Source of the DNA: Trypanosoma brucei gambiense DAL972
Lineage: Eukaryota; Euglenozoa; Kinetoplastea; Trypanosomatida; Trypanosomatidae
DNA: 64,000 bases
NCBI RefSeq assembly: GCF_000210295.1
Contig: NC_026743.1
Location: forward strand, 806,001 to 870,000
Reading direction: 5' to 3'
The translations under genes were made by a program, and so were the position numbers. Below, in pieces: positions 1 to 9,848 of this stretch. The stretch's first letter is position 1; the number at the start of each line of letters is the position of its first letter. The notes under the pieces were generated by a model. The model searched no databases, was not told where the DNA came from, and saw nothing but the letters and a program-made list of their open reading frames with translations.

Positions 1-763
1 AGAGTTTGTGAATGCTGTGGTGTTGTTCCTGCGTCTTATGTGTGAAAAACAGGCGTGGAAATGTGAGACTGGCGGGGCTCCCTAGTGTAATTATTGTATG
101 AGTGACTGAGGGCATATACAGAGGAGGCGAGGAAGTCAGCGGAGTGGATGAGACCCAAGCAACGAAAATGTCGTGCGATGATGATTCTCTCCCATTTTAA
201 TGTCCAACAGTAGTAGATTATTCAGCTTTCAATGTATGCAATTTTTTTTGTTGTTTTTTTTGTTGTGTTTCCTTCCTTGTTATCTTCATTGGACCTGACG
301 AATGGTGGGAGGGAGCCTGCGGAACATGAGGCGCACCCGTTCGTCCACTTGTCGCTGAAACCAAATTGGTATGTATATTACAGGGAGGGGGGAGAAAGGT
401 GAGAGGTGTTGTTTTGTTAGCAGTCGTTGAGAAGGGTGTCGTCGTATACAGAATTATATAATATATATATATATATATATTATGTATGGGAAGCATATAC
501 TTTTATTTACTGTGAGTGTATTGTGGACGTGTGTTGTGCGGTTCCTTTTGAACTTTTTTCTGGCGTAGGCGGCCATTCTGCCTTTTGTATTCCCCCCCCT
601 TCCTCTTTACCAAATTTTTACTACAACACCGAAAGGAAAAAAACAATTATTATTGGACGACGTAAGTCAAATGGCGGACTCAAATATTTTTGCATACCCT
701 GTGCATGTGATTTATTATTATTTCGTCTCTTTCTATCCCAATATGACGTTTATATAGAATGCG
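1..763 (+). other. Upstream spacer, probably 3' UTR of a gene outside the window
   Basis: No convincing coding frame on either strand. Open frames here are short and pass through the TA repeat near 455-483. The stretch ends in a pyrimidine-rich block (about 706-740) that can serve as the trans-splicing signal for the first gene. Confidence 0.6.
455..483. repeat. (TA)n microsatellite
   Basis: Nearly perfect alternating A/T of about 28 bases in the upstream spacer. Length is likely to vary between strains. Confidence 0.85.
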
Positions 764-2434
764 ATGCGAGGGTGTGCAAAAGGCATCGGTGCTACATTTG
801 CTGCTGATGCCTCGAATCATGTAAGGGGGAAATCCGTGAACGCGGATGAGAGCTGCTTTGGTGTTTTTCAAAATATGCATATCAACCCTTTTCCCGTTCG
901 CGCCGCTATTGACATTGGTACTGGTGGAATGATTACCATGGTGGTTGCTCGCGTTGACGCCGCAGCCAACGCCGTGCGCAATTTCATGTATCAGACGCAG
1001 CTACCGTTACACCTGGAATCTGTAGCCGCAGGGTTGGGCGACTCATCATCGTTCGTTCTTTCTGAAACAACTCGAGCGGACATACGCAATAAAATGCGTG
1101 TGTTCCACGGTGCACTCCGTCGTGATAATTATGATGGTCTCAGCGAACGTGCCGCTGTTATGTCGTGGCCGCTGTGCGAAGCCGCTGATGCACTGGCGTT
1201 AGCTGAGGACCTAACGCGTGAGTTTAAGGTGGATGTGCGTGTTCTGGGGAAAACGTTTAATGTAAGTATGCCGTTCTGTGGTTCAGTTGGGTTATCAACT
1301 AATGCGAGCCAGGAATCAATGGAGGTTGACGTGCGGCGGGGTAGGCGCTGTTCTAATGCCTGCACCACTGCTGTTACTGGCGGCAGTGAAAGCGGTTCTG
1401 TTCAGTCTTTCTTGCATCATACTAATCGTCGTCGGAAGGAAAGGCAAGCGAAATTAGATTCACAGCGAGAGGTACGTACTGTGACTGATGGTGATCGTGT
1501 GCCCAATGTACCGGCAGCTCAGCAGATGGAGCAGTTGGCCTTCCTCGCGCACGCTGCTGTGAGCAAGTGCGTTGCTCCGCAGCGCTTGCTCATTCTTGCG
1601 GAGGATTGTCATCGAGGAATATGTGTGCTAGGCGCAGATACAGCTGAACCCGAAGAAGTGACCGACGACGAGACAGTGACTAACACTAAAGGTATCAACA
1701 ATAATAGCAAGGATGCCGTTACGCACCAAGGAGTTGGGTCACCCACTGGATTACTTGTACATGCGTTGCCGGTCGATTTAGCGATGGCACACCGACTATT
1801 GGTTACGACGGTGCAACGTCGGTCACAAACTACGGATGAAGGCGCCAACCAACGAAGCCCCAACCCTGTTCTTCGTGAGGAGTTTAGGAGGTTGCGCTGT
1901 CTGTTGGAGGAGGCAATGCACCACACATTGCCTCAGTGGGTTCTTGATAAGTCAAACACTGGTGGGGTCATATGTGGGTCAAGTTTTAACGGTGGCGTGC
2001 TAAACGTCGCTGCACGAATAGCCCAGCGGTCTAGTGTCTCATTGGATCACCTCGAGACGCATGCGGAGATGCACTATTGTGGTTTAACGGACGTTCTGAT
2101 GTCAGTCAACTACCCTAACGCGGCGACGGTAATACCCTGTGCTGCGCTGGCCAGTGCATTGTTACGATCATTAGATGCACAGCGGTTTGAATATCTACCC
2201 GAGGTTCATATTCCTGCTGCTCTCCTCCTTCAGCCCTCACTGTGGACGTACACAAGGCGTGATCAGGTACGGGAGGTATTGAAGCAAAAACCATTTTACG
2301 CGGCCGGGAGCCTGCGGCGCACATTTCAGCGTCCCCACGCACGTGAAAATCCAACGGCTGCTCCAACGGCTTCGTGGCAGAAGAACAAGGAGTGGAATGC
2401 ACTCTCATACGACAATAGCACGAAAGGTACTTGA
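764..2434 (+). CDS. Ppx/GppA-like phosphatase family protein
   Basis: 556 residues. The N-terminal part has the actin-like fold signature of exopolyphosphatase/guanosine pentaphosphatase proteins: a phosphate-1 loop (AAIDIGTGG, about residues 47-55), then a segment matching the 'AVATSALREA' region (AAVMSWPLCEAADAL, about 130-145). Near the C-terminus, GLTDVLMSVNYPNAATVIPCAA corresponds in place and character to the Ppx motif around 'GRADVIVPGLAIL'. Family members hydrolyse inorganic polyphosphate or (p)ppGpp, but the second loop is hard to place here, so activity is uncertain. A low-complexity, Ser/Arg/Lys-rich insertion lies at about residues 195-245. Two starts are possible: ATG at 764, only 6 nt after an AG at 756-757 and behind an overlapping out-of-frame ATG at 759, or ATG at 875 (Met38), 8 residues before the domain. 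The latter may be the real start. Confidence 0.65.
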   Translation: MRGCAKGIGATFAADASNHVRGKSVNADESCFGVFQNMHINPFPVRAAIDIGTGGMITMVVARVDAAANAVRNFMYQTQLPLHLESVAAGLGDSSSFVLSETTRADIRNKMRVFHGALRRDNYDGLSERAAVMSWPLCEAADALALAEDLTREFKVDVRVLGKTFNVSMPFCGSVGLSTNASQESMEVDVRRGRRCSNACTTAVTGGSESGSVQSFLHHTNRRRKERQAKLDSQREVRTVTDGDRVPNVPAAQQMEQLAFLAHAAVSKCVAPQRLLILAEDCHRGICVLGADTAEPEEVTDDETVTNTKGINNNSKDAVTHQGVGSPTGLLVHALPVDLAMAHRLLVTTVQRRSQTTDEGANQRSPNPVLREEFRRLRCLLEEAMHHTLPQWVLDKSNTGGVICGSSFNGGVLNVAARIAQRSSVSLDHLETHAEMHYCGLTDVLMSVNYPNAATVIPCAALASALLRSLDAQRFEYLPEVHIPAALLLQPSLWTYTRRDQVREVLKQKPFYAAGSLRRTFQRPHARENPTAAPTASWQKNKEWNALSYDNSTKGT

Positions 2435-2785
2435 ATGTCGAAGTAGAAGGGGAAATGGGAGTAATGGTAGCGCTATCCTCCACTCCCCTGTCTCGTTCGC
2501 GCTCACTTCATATCCAATTCGCACATTGTGTGCGGTTGTATCATTACCATTCCCCCCGTATTAAAGTTTCAGCGATACGTCATTGGAGTTTCGGTTCTGC
2601 AGACACTGATAACGCCAGCTCTCTTAGTACCCTTTCTCCCTTCTAATATATGGTGTTCATGCCACTTACTGGCGTCCCCGCCTCTTTTATGTTGCATTAA
2701 AAAAAGAAAACTATTCGTTACCTCCATCTCAATGCACGTTGGTGCGTGTGTGAAAAATCGTGTGTGTTCAGGTTAAGTTGTGTGT
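2435..2785 (+). other. Intergenic spacer
   Basis: Short mixed spacer with no credible gene. It must hold the polyadenylation region of the Ppx-like gene and the splice signal of the DDRGK gene (AG at 2770-2771). Confidence 0.5.
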
Positions 2786-3835
2786 ATGCTTCTTATAGTG
2801 TTCGTAGTCGGATTTCTGCTCCTTCTTACTGCGTTCGTTGCACTGCAACTGCGAAGGAGTCAACAGTTCCCGACATTTATCGATGCAACCCCATCTCGAG
2901 TTGCGGCGAGGCGTTCAGAAACACGACGGAGTCAATACAATGACGGAGATTATTGGAGTAATGAAAGTTCTGATGAGGGTAGCGACGACGATGATAATGA
3001 TAACTGTGAAGTAGGCCACAAACGTGAAGAGAGGCGTATGCTGCGCGGTGGAACCAGTGGCAGCGCCGGACCATTGCGGCACCGCCGCACGAGGCGCGGT
3101 GCAGGGAATGCTGCTGAGGCAAACGGGGACGGTGAGGAAGATAAAAATGGTTCTCAGACGAAATTATCTCGATTACAAAGAAAGAAACAAGAAAAAGAGA
3201 GAGAACGACAGGAGCGGCAGCAGGCGCAGGAAGCACTGCTAGAGAATCGGCGAGTGAAGCAGGAGGAGGAGCAGCGGCAACAGAAAGACCGCGAGCGTGA
3301 AGAGAGGGAGCGAGAGATTGCCGAAGAAGCAGCACTGCAGGAGTTGCGCGAGGAAAAAAAGCGTCAAGAAGATGAGGAGTATGCAAAGTGGGTTGAAGGC
3401 ATTGGGGTGGTAGAGCGCGGTGAAATTGGAGACGAGGAGCGAAAGAAGCATGACAATCTTGTCAAGTACTTAATCACCATGCCGGGTAACGGCGGTGAGC
3501 GCCAACAGCAGCGGGTGATTGATGCAGAAAACTTTGGTGAGGGTAAGAAGGTCGGTGACGAGACAATAACAAGGGGTACCGAGTCAAGCAGCCGTGGAAA
3601 TATACTGATTCTCAACGACGTTGCACGAATGCATGGGTTGTCAGTGGAAGTCACTGTTCAGGTGATAGAAAAGCTTTTGGAGGACGGTGTTATCAGCGGT
3701 GTTTTTGATGACCGTGGAAAGTTTGTTATGCTTTCCGAGGAGCACTATAAGCAAATCGCAGAGTTTGTTAAACTCCGCGGCCGCGTTTCGATGAAGGAGC
3801 TTGCACGAGAGTGTAACAGGATAATCATGTTGTGA
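2786..3835 (+). CDS. DDRGK1: DDRGK domain-containing protein 1 homologue (UFBP1)
   Basis: 349 residues. The order of parts matches DDRGK1/UFBP1: an N-terminal signal-anchor helix (MLLIVFVVGFLLLL), an acidic and basic linker, a long charged coiled coil rich in E, R, K and Q (about residues 125-215), and a C-terminal winged-helix-like domain. That domain carries the name-giving motif DDRGK at residues 308-312, followed by the family ending with RGRVSMKELARECN. In other eukaryotes the protein sits on the ER membrane with its bulk in the cytosol and acts with UFL1 as ligase scaffold for the ubiquitin-like modifier UFM1. The reading frame is open from a GTG at 2780; the first ATG, at 2786, lies 14 nt after the AG at 2770-2771 and puts the anchor at the very N-terminus, as expected. 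Confidence 0.92.
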   Translation: MLLIVFVVGFLLLLTAFVALQLRRSQQFPTFIDATPSRVAARRSETRRSQYNDGDYWSNESSDEGSDDDDNDNCEVGHKREERRMLRGGTSGSAGPLRHRRTRRGAGNAAEANGDGEEDKNGSQTKLSRLQRKKQEKERERQERQQAQEALLENRRVKQEEEQRQQKDREREEREREIAEEAALQELREEKKRQEDEEYAKWVEGIGVVERGEIGDEERKKHDNLVKYLITMPGNGGERQQQRVIDAENFGEGKKVGDETITRGTESSSRGNILILNDVARMHGLSVEVTVQVIEKLLEDGVISGVFDDRGKFVMLSEEHYKQIAEFVKLRGRVSMKELARECNRIIML

Positions 3836-4441
3836 CGAGAACCCCAGTCGTTGTTGACGGTCCTTCTGTTGTGCCATGATTTGGTTATTTGTACGCGACG
3901 TCTTGCCAAACCTCCTTATATGGAAGCAGAATCCATAAACACTGAGAGGGAAAGCGGCGGGTCCGTTACTCGCCTTGTTGTTGTTCCCCAATGGCTGAAT
4001 CTCTGCGGGGAAATGCACATGTTTGTGTTTGTAACCCTCTTGAGTTCACGGGTGAGTGATTGGTGGCGTTCGAGGTTTTGCCTTGAATTTTTCCCATGTG
4101 GTGCCCACATATCCTAACCCTTCACCTTTCTTGCTCTGACATTTGCGTAAAGGAAAGTAAGCGTATACTCAGTCACTCCTCGCGTAAGATCACAAGTGGT
4201 CAAAAAAAAAAAAATACATATATTTGCACGTATCGTTGTCCTATTTGTGCTGAGCGTATTTGTAGAAGCGTACTGCGTAAACTGGAAACCGTGAGGAAAT
4301 ACTCGTTTAGGAGACTCCTCTGCCAGAGGGGAGGGGGAAGAGTGAAGAGTGCTGACCGAGTGTTATCATCATCATTGTGTCAGCTTGTAAGGATACATTT
4401 AATTTTTTTTATTATTGGAGCACCGTTAGCGTTACGACCAA
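3836..4441 (+). other. Intergenic spacer
   Basis: No credible gene. It contains an A13 run near 4203 and a weak 6-bp inverted repeat near 3918-3937 (TATGGA/TCCATA). It ends in a T-rich tract and the AG used for the kinase gene. Confidence 0.5.
4419..4420 (+). promoter_or_regulatory. Predicted spliced-leader acceptor (kinase gene)
   Basis: First AG after the T8 tract at about 4403-4410. The next ATG is the kinase start 22 nt downstream. Confidence 0.55.
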
Positions 4442-7117
4442 ATGTCCTCACAGGACAGTGAAAGCTGGGGGAATTCGAGACAACATTATCAGTATTCGGA
4501 TGCTTCCGATGAGCATAGGCCAGAGGCGACAAAATTAAAATCTGAATGTTTTCAAAACGCTGGTCGCACCTCTCCCAATCGTCGCCGTGACTCCCCAGCG
4601 ATACAGCAGGAAAGTAGTGACTTTGCGACAACATCAGATTCGCCTGTGCCTTGCCACTACAGCGAACGAGGGCCTGCAAGTCAAAACGCGCAGCAGAAGG
4701 GGAAGGATAGAGGTGATGTTTTTTGCTCGACGGTTACGTCTTCAGACCTGTTTCCCACTGTTGAACTCGACCCACGGATGCTTCCGACTAACTCTACGTC
4801 AATGAAAGGAGGACGTTACGCCGCAGGCGACGGGTTACCCCAGACGCAGGAAACAGATAAAACTGACAAACCTGTACGTAACAGGTCTGAGCGCTCCGAA
4901 GGAACACCTCTTCCCAACTGTGGAACCGCACTTCGCGATGGTTCAAGACATTCTCATTCGCCAGCGAGTTCCTGCAGAGGGAACGACAGCTTAGTAACAA
5001 ACGGGACTGCTAGCCAGAGAGAAACAAATGAAGAATCGTGCGATGTGTGTGGCAGCTGCTCAACACACTACGTGAGCGTTAGTCTGGGGTTGAGCGAGTG
5101 GGAGACGCTTTCTCCAAATCAAATAAAACTGCGGCAGTGTTTTGATGCGCCTATTGATTCGATCGCTGTGCCCTCTAGCGAAACGCACCGTTCATTAGCA
5201 CATGAACAGCAGCGACAGCTACTGGAAACGATTATGCAAAAGCATTCAAGGAAACGGATCAAGAGGGTGACGGATTATATCCTTGGGCCCATCTGTGGTG
5301 AGGGTACATTAAGCACTGTTCGAGACGCGATTAACATATCATCAAACAATGTTGATCCGTTTCGGTTTCAACGTGTAGCCATCAAGTGCTATAAACAATC
5401 CGATTCTAAACTTAGCGAAGGGGCAGGCAGCTCTGATTGTTCACAACTGTCTTCACTGGCGTCTGCAACGAGGCGTCAGCAGGACGAGCTGCAGCGTTTG
5501 CGTGAGGCTGAGAAACGAAATTTGCAGTGCTTCTACTCCACAAATATTGTCCGCAGTATTGACGTCTTCTCGCATGAGGGGAAGCAGTACATCGTGCAAC
5601 CTGCGGCTATTTGTAACTTGGAGCAACTGGTGCAACTCGCCAAATGTCAGAACCGTTGTGCTTCTTGTGATTCAGTGAGAGGCAGACGAAATGTGATTCC
5701 ATCTTCAAAGGATGGAGTTGATGGCAGATTTGAATTGATGCCCTCTCTGGGGAAACCAGCAGGAAAGTTGCCCCAAAATGATGTCAGCCCCTGCACAGGC
5801 GCTGCGAGTTTGCAAAAAATGTCCCCATATAGGAAAGTTACCTCACTTTTTGCGGCGGAGGTGGTGAGGAGCATTATGAACCAACTGCTTCGCGGAGTTG
5901 CATATTTACACCGTCAGGGCGTAGCTCACAATGACCTGAAACCACAAAACATACTTCTTTTTGCAGATGGCTTGGTAAAGATAGGCGATTTGGCGAGCGT
6001 GTCTGTGAACTACACTGGTCATGGAACTCCAATGTACTTGTCTCCAGAGATCTGTAGATATTTTTATGATGCGGGGAATGAGACGAACGGTAGGGTTGCA
6101 GTGGTGGATGCCCTCAAGAACGACATGTGGGGGTGCGGCGCCATCCTTTACTATCTGTTGACGGGGAACACCCTGTGGGAGGACGGAGCGAACTGCCAGA
6201 ACGTATATCAATTATATCGTATAATTGCGGAGCGGAACACGCCTGTTAGCCTTTCTCATATTAATATACCTGCGGAAACCGAGGATGAACTGATATCCCG
6301 TCTTACAGAGTCAGAGAATATTTCTTTTAGGGCCACGGGTGGGTTGCGTCGCCCAACCGCTTTTCCACACACATCTCTTTTACACTTGGCGGCGGGTTTG
6401 TTGGACGTCAATCCCGCTACGCGATTAACTGCTGAGGAGGCTGTTCGACACCCATCGCTGCAAGCCCCTCCGGTAGATGATGTGCATGACGCCTTTCCAA
6501 CTGATATGACACAAGAGGATGTGATGAAGGTGATGTTGGAGTCGCCGTATTACCAGCAGCTCATTAAGTGGGATCGGGAACGACATTTACAGTTTGCAGC
6601 GGAATGTTCCCATGTTTTGGGTTTGCAGATACCAGAGGAGATATGCATTTCAGCTCAAAAGCGTGCGGCCGATGGTTGTGGCATGGAGGCGGATGTGGCG
6701 GACCCGCTGCTGAGATTACCAAGTTCAATTTACCGTTTAGTGGGGACTGTAAACCCTTCACTTTTCCTCCCCACGGATGAGTTTCATCACTACTTGAGGA
6801 AGTTGAAGGTGTCAAACTATGATGTATCGTCTCTAAGGGCAAATCCCTCTGCTGTGAAGATGATGGAGGATTATCTTCATACCGTGATGATGGAGTGCGG
6901 CTACACCGGAAGCGTCAATACACGGGACCGGAGCGGGACGAAAGAAGACCAAGACGGCATAAAGCTTTCGACAAGTCAGCTGACAACACGCTCCAAGGAG
7001 GACACGTCGCATGGTTTGGCCACTTTTAAAGACGATGATCGATCAGAAACTTTGGATCGTGTCTTCACTGACATGCCAAGTGACGGTCGCCCTAACTTCT
7101 GCTGCATTATCATGTGA
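4442..7117 (+). CDS. LKB1-like serine/threonine protein kinase with C-terminal CaaX box
   Basis: 891 residues. A disordered N-terminus of about 270 residues precedes a kinase domain (about 275-690). Visible motifs: glycine loop GEGTLSTV near 285, VAIK with the ATP-binding lysine near 317, catalytic HNDLKPQN (His496, Asp498), and the metal-binding Asp516 in GDLAS where most kinases have DFG. HGTPMYLSPE follows in the activation segment, then DMWGCGAILYYLLTG. The DLx motif and overall spacing recall LKB1/STK11 (SDLG). An insertion of about 75 residues sits between the hinge and helix E. The protein ends CCIIM, so the last four residues form a CaaX box of farnesylation type; LKB1 is also prenylated at its C-terminus. 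All core catalytic residues are present, so I expect an active kinase tethered to a membrane. LKB1 kinship is an inference. Confidence 0.88.
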   Translation: MSSQDSESWGNSRQHYQYSDASDEHRPEATKLKSECFQNAGRTSPNRRRDSPAIQQESSDFATTSDSPVPCHYSERGPASQNAQQKGKDRGDVFCSTVTSSDLFPTVELDPRMLPTNSTSMKGGRYAAGDGLPQTQETDKTDKPVRNRSERSEGTPLPNCGTALRDGSRHSHSPASSCRGNDSLVTNGTASQRETNEESCDVCGSCSTHYVSVSLGLSEWETLSPNQIKLRQCFDAPIDSIAVPSSETHRSLAHEQQRQLLETIMQKHSRKRIKRVTDYILGPICGEGTLSTVRDAINISSNNVDPFRFQRVAIKCYKQSDSKLSEGAGSSDCSQLSSLASATRRQQDELQRLREAEKRNLQCFYSTNIVRSIDVFSHEGKQYIVQPAAICNLEQLVQLAKCQNRCASCDSVRGRRNVIPSSKDGVDGRFELMPSLGKPAGKLPQNDVSPCTGAASLQKMSPYRKVTSLFAAEVVRSIMNQLLRGVAYLHRQGVAHNDLKPQNILLFADGLVKIGDLASVSVNYTGHGTPMYLSPEICRYFYDAGNETNGRVAVVDALKNDMWGCGAILYYLLTGNTLWEDGANCQNVYQLYRIIAERNTPVSLSHINIPAETEDELISRLTESENISFRATGGLRRPTAFPHTSLLHLAAGLLDVNPATRLTAEEAVRHPSLQAPPVDDVHDAFPTDMTQEDVMKVMLESPYYQQLIKWDRERHLQFAAECSHVLGLQIPEEICISAQKRAADGCGMEADVADPLLRLPSSIYRLVGTVNPSLFLPTDEFHHYLRKLKVSNYDVSSLRANPSAVKMMEDYLHTVMMECGYTGSVNTRDRSGTKEDQDGIKLSTSQLTTRSKEDTSHGLATFKDDDRSETLDRVFTDMPSDGRPNFCCIIM

Positions 7118-7218
7118 GGTGAAGGAATAGGTAGTTCAACTCATTGAATAACATGCAGAAAGACAAACTTCCTTTTTCGTTTGTTTTATCTATTATTTTA
7201 CTTTCTCAAATATTATGA

Positions 7219-7238
7219 TTATATATATATATATATAT
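7219..7238. repeat. (TA)n microsatellite
   Basis: About 20 bases of alternating A/T shortly after the kinase stop codon. Confidence 0.8.
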
Positions 7239-8643
7239 CCGTTTGTGTCTACGAGGTTCCGTTTTCTTCGCATCCCCTTCTTATCTTTGTGTTTGATTTA
7301 GCAGTTTTCTGCTGGTGGTGCAGTTTTGGTACGTCTTTTTCTTCCATCTGTTATGTGAGCCATGTGGGAGTGAAAGGGATCGGAATTTATTTCGCAGGAA
7401 TTGTTGCAGATACGAAGCTGCTAAACGTTGATACGTTACGGTGTGTTGGTTGTAAAATGAGGGGTAGCTGCTGATCTTCACTTGTGCATGCTTCGTTGCT
7501 TGCGCCCTTTTTTTTTCTTTTTCCCCACAAATACTTTATGTTTCCTACTTTTAGTGGGTGCATCGCCACCGAGGTGCATTTTGCAAAGAGAAAGAGAAAA
7601 GACTGTAAAGTGGCTGTGCCTCACTTTTAAGTGGGAGCAAAATAGTTTGTTGTTAGTTAATGTACATGCTGAGGGAACTGTGTAGATGAGGGGGGAAATA
7701 GTCACATGAGTAGGTTGTAATAACGGAACTAAGTTTTTGTAAACTCTTGTGGCATTAGGGCAGAACGAGAGGGGGAAATAAAGAATTACTTAAAATAATA
7801 CAACTTTAGAGCACCGTATACCAAGAATCCACAACTAGGGGAGATGTTTATTTAGTTTCCTTTTTTTTTAAATTTGCGCATGTGTTTGCTCTATTGATTT
7901 GAAGGAAGAAGTGAGTAAATGTAAGCTGATAAATTTGTTACCTATGAATGTATGGAGGAGGGGTGTGGGGAGAGAAAATGCGTAAGTATTGTTCACTCGT
8001 GGTATCGAGTACAGCACCGTGGTAGGCATCCTTCTATCGTGTTTATACTCGTAAAACTTATTTACTTGTTTGTTTATCTATTTTGCTTATTGTTTTTTTT
8101 TTTAGAATATTCTTCCTACTTCATCTCCGATATGTCATAACAATGAATCAGTGGAGGTAGGACTACCATATGCGCATACTCATGCAACCGTAGTACATAT
8201 ATGTAATTATAAGTATGATATAATACTATTAACTATTTCACGCATAACCCGTGCAGTTGGTCACAATAATCTTCCAGACCATTTTTTTTATTTTTCTTTT
8301 CAAATAGCCTTACCACTCGCGACATCCACTGAGACATCGAGACAACTATTATTGTTATTATTTTCATCATAAACGTTACTATATTTATTCATCTACTTGG
8401 TTTGATTTCTTTCAGTTTTGATTCATTATGTTTATTGCTTTGGTGGATAGGTAGCATTTACCTTACCTCCTTGCATATATGTTTAATGAAAAGAAAAAAA
8501 TAAAAGAAAAAAAGCAACTGGAAGCTCCACTATTCAAATATCTCTTCCATCTTTTCTTTTCTGATGGTCATTTTATATTTAAAAAAAAAATGTGTTTTCT
8601 CCCCCTCCTCCCTCCCCCCTTTCCCTTTTTCTAGCAATCGATG

Positions 8644-8693
8644 TTTCTTCTCTTCTCTTCTCTTTTCTTTTTTTTCTTTTTTTTCTTTTTTTT
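8644..8693. repeat. Pure pyrimidine tract, TCTTC/T(n)C units
   Basis: Fifty consecutive C/T bases: CTTCT-type units at first, then T(8-9)C units. Confidence 0.85.
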
Positions 8694-8751
8694 GTTTTTA
8701 CCCGTCTCTGATTTTTTTTTGAGGGAAAAATTTAGGGTGTCGGCATATTTA

Positions 8752-8814
8752 CTCCCCTCTCCTCCCCTCTCCTCCCCTTTCCTTTCCTTTCCTTTCCTTT
8801 CCTTTCTTTCTTTT
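8752..8814. repeat. Pure pyrimidine tract, CTCCC and CCTTT units
   Basis: Sixty-three consecutive C/T bases: about three CTCCCCT-type units, then about five CCTTT units. It could form triplex DNA or act as a strong U2AF-binding tract. No gene start follows closely, which is odd for a splice signal. Confidence 0.85.
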
Positions 8815-9704
8815 GTTTTACAAGTGTTCAACATAAAAAAGAAAATAGGAGGATTTAGAAGTTTTAATGAGTCTGTGTCCAATATTTTTATTGGAGATTT
8901 GCTGAAGTGAAAATACCAAATCACCCTTGTGAATAAGAGAAAAATGCCAAAATTAAAAAAAAAGAAAAAACCAAAATCAAATACAACAAGGAATTAAATT
9001 TATTTGTTTATTTAAAGACTATGTGGCTTCTGGTCCACGTGTCGGTTAAGGCGTGTGAGGAAATATTAAATTGTGATGTATGATATCACATTATGGTGCG
9101 TGCGAACTGGACCATGTTATGCTCATTTTCTTTTATTTTTAATAGGGGGAGGTCATTTAATACTCCATTAATTTTCCTCAATGATGTAATTTGCGTGGGC
9201 AGCTCTGCTTTATGTCGTGTTTCTCATGGAAGCGTGTGTTTGTGTGTGGGACACAACGACAAAATACGATCCGTGTGGTTAAATACTGATACAAATGTAT
9301 GCACATATGTAATATCGTTACTTAAAGTTGTGATAATTTAGTTGGAGTTTAGTAGAGATTTATTTCTTTCGTTTTCTCCCCCTTCATCTGGTGTGTTCCT
9401 GTTGTTGTTTCCCTATTTTTTTGTGTGTGGTAGCAGGCATATTCCAGCCCTTTTTTTATTTTTATGTCGGAGAGCCGCTTACTGGTGTCTGTTTTTTTTT
9501 TTAATTTTTAAATTTCGCACACACTATTGTTATCTAAGTTAATTCTTACCTCCTTGCTCTCTTTATTAATTTAATTTTTTTTGTCGAAAAGCGGTGAAAC
9601 CGTCTGGAGTCATAAAGATGCATCTGCAAGGCCGGAAGTATTCCCTTTCTTCTCCGTATGTTTCTTGTTGTTCGTTTTTCTGCTACTGCTGTTGCTTACT
9701 GGAA

Positions 9705-9706
9705 AG
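9705..9706 (+). promoter_or_regulatory. Predicted spliced-leader acceptor (FLVCR-like gene)
   Basis: First AG after the pyrimidine-rich block at about 9640-9697. No ATG lies between it and 9849, so the 5' UTR would be about 142 nt and purine-rich. Confidence 0.6.
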
Positions 9707-9848
9707 AGAGAAAAGAAAATAAAAATTACTCTTAACCTACTTTGGGGAAATAAGCCAACTAACTATACAGAGAAAGCGAAGAAGAAGAAATACAAAGGGG
9801 GAAAAAGAAAAGGAAAAAAAAAAGAGGTGACAAGTGCGTCAAAAAGGG

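Larger units (their letters stand above)
7118..9848 (+). other. Long AT-rich spacer (probable long 3' UTR)
   Basis: 2.7 kb with no supported gene on either strand. It holds T and A homopolymers, a TA repeat (7219-7238), two pure pyrimidine tracts (8644-8693 and 8752-8814) and a pyrimidine-rich block (about 9640-9697) that serves the next gene. Reading frames here are made of poly-F/S/L or poly-K low complexity. Confidence 0.6.

Noticed and set aside
427..807. 126-codon open frame on + strand
   Set aside because: It runs through the TA repeat and poly-Y/C sequence, and overlaps the start of the real gene in another frame.
8631..8924. Overlapping open frames on both strands
   Set aside because: They translate the pyrimidine tracts into poly-F/S/P and poly-K/E/R; low complexity only.
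9074..9092. Inverted repeat TGTGAT...ATCACA
   Set aside because: Only six pairs, with a mismatch beyond; expected by chance in sequence of this size.
9834..9848. GTG start five codons upstream of the FLVCR-like ATG
   Set aside because: Non-ATG starts were not accepted in a eukaryote without evidence. The same applies to TTG/GTG openings at 2780, 19317, 25253, 33311, 42203, 44739 and 55002.
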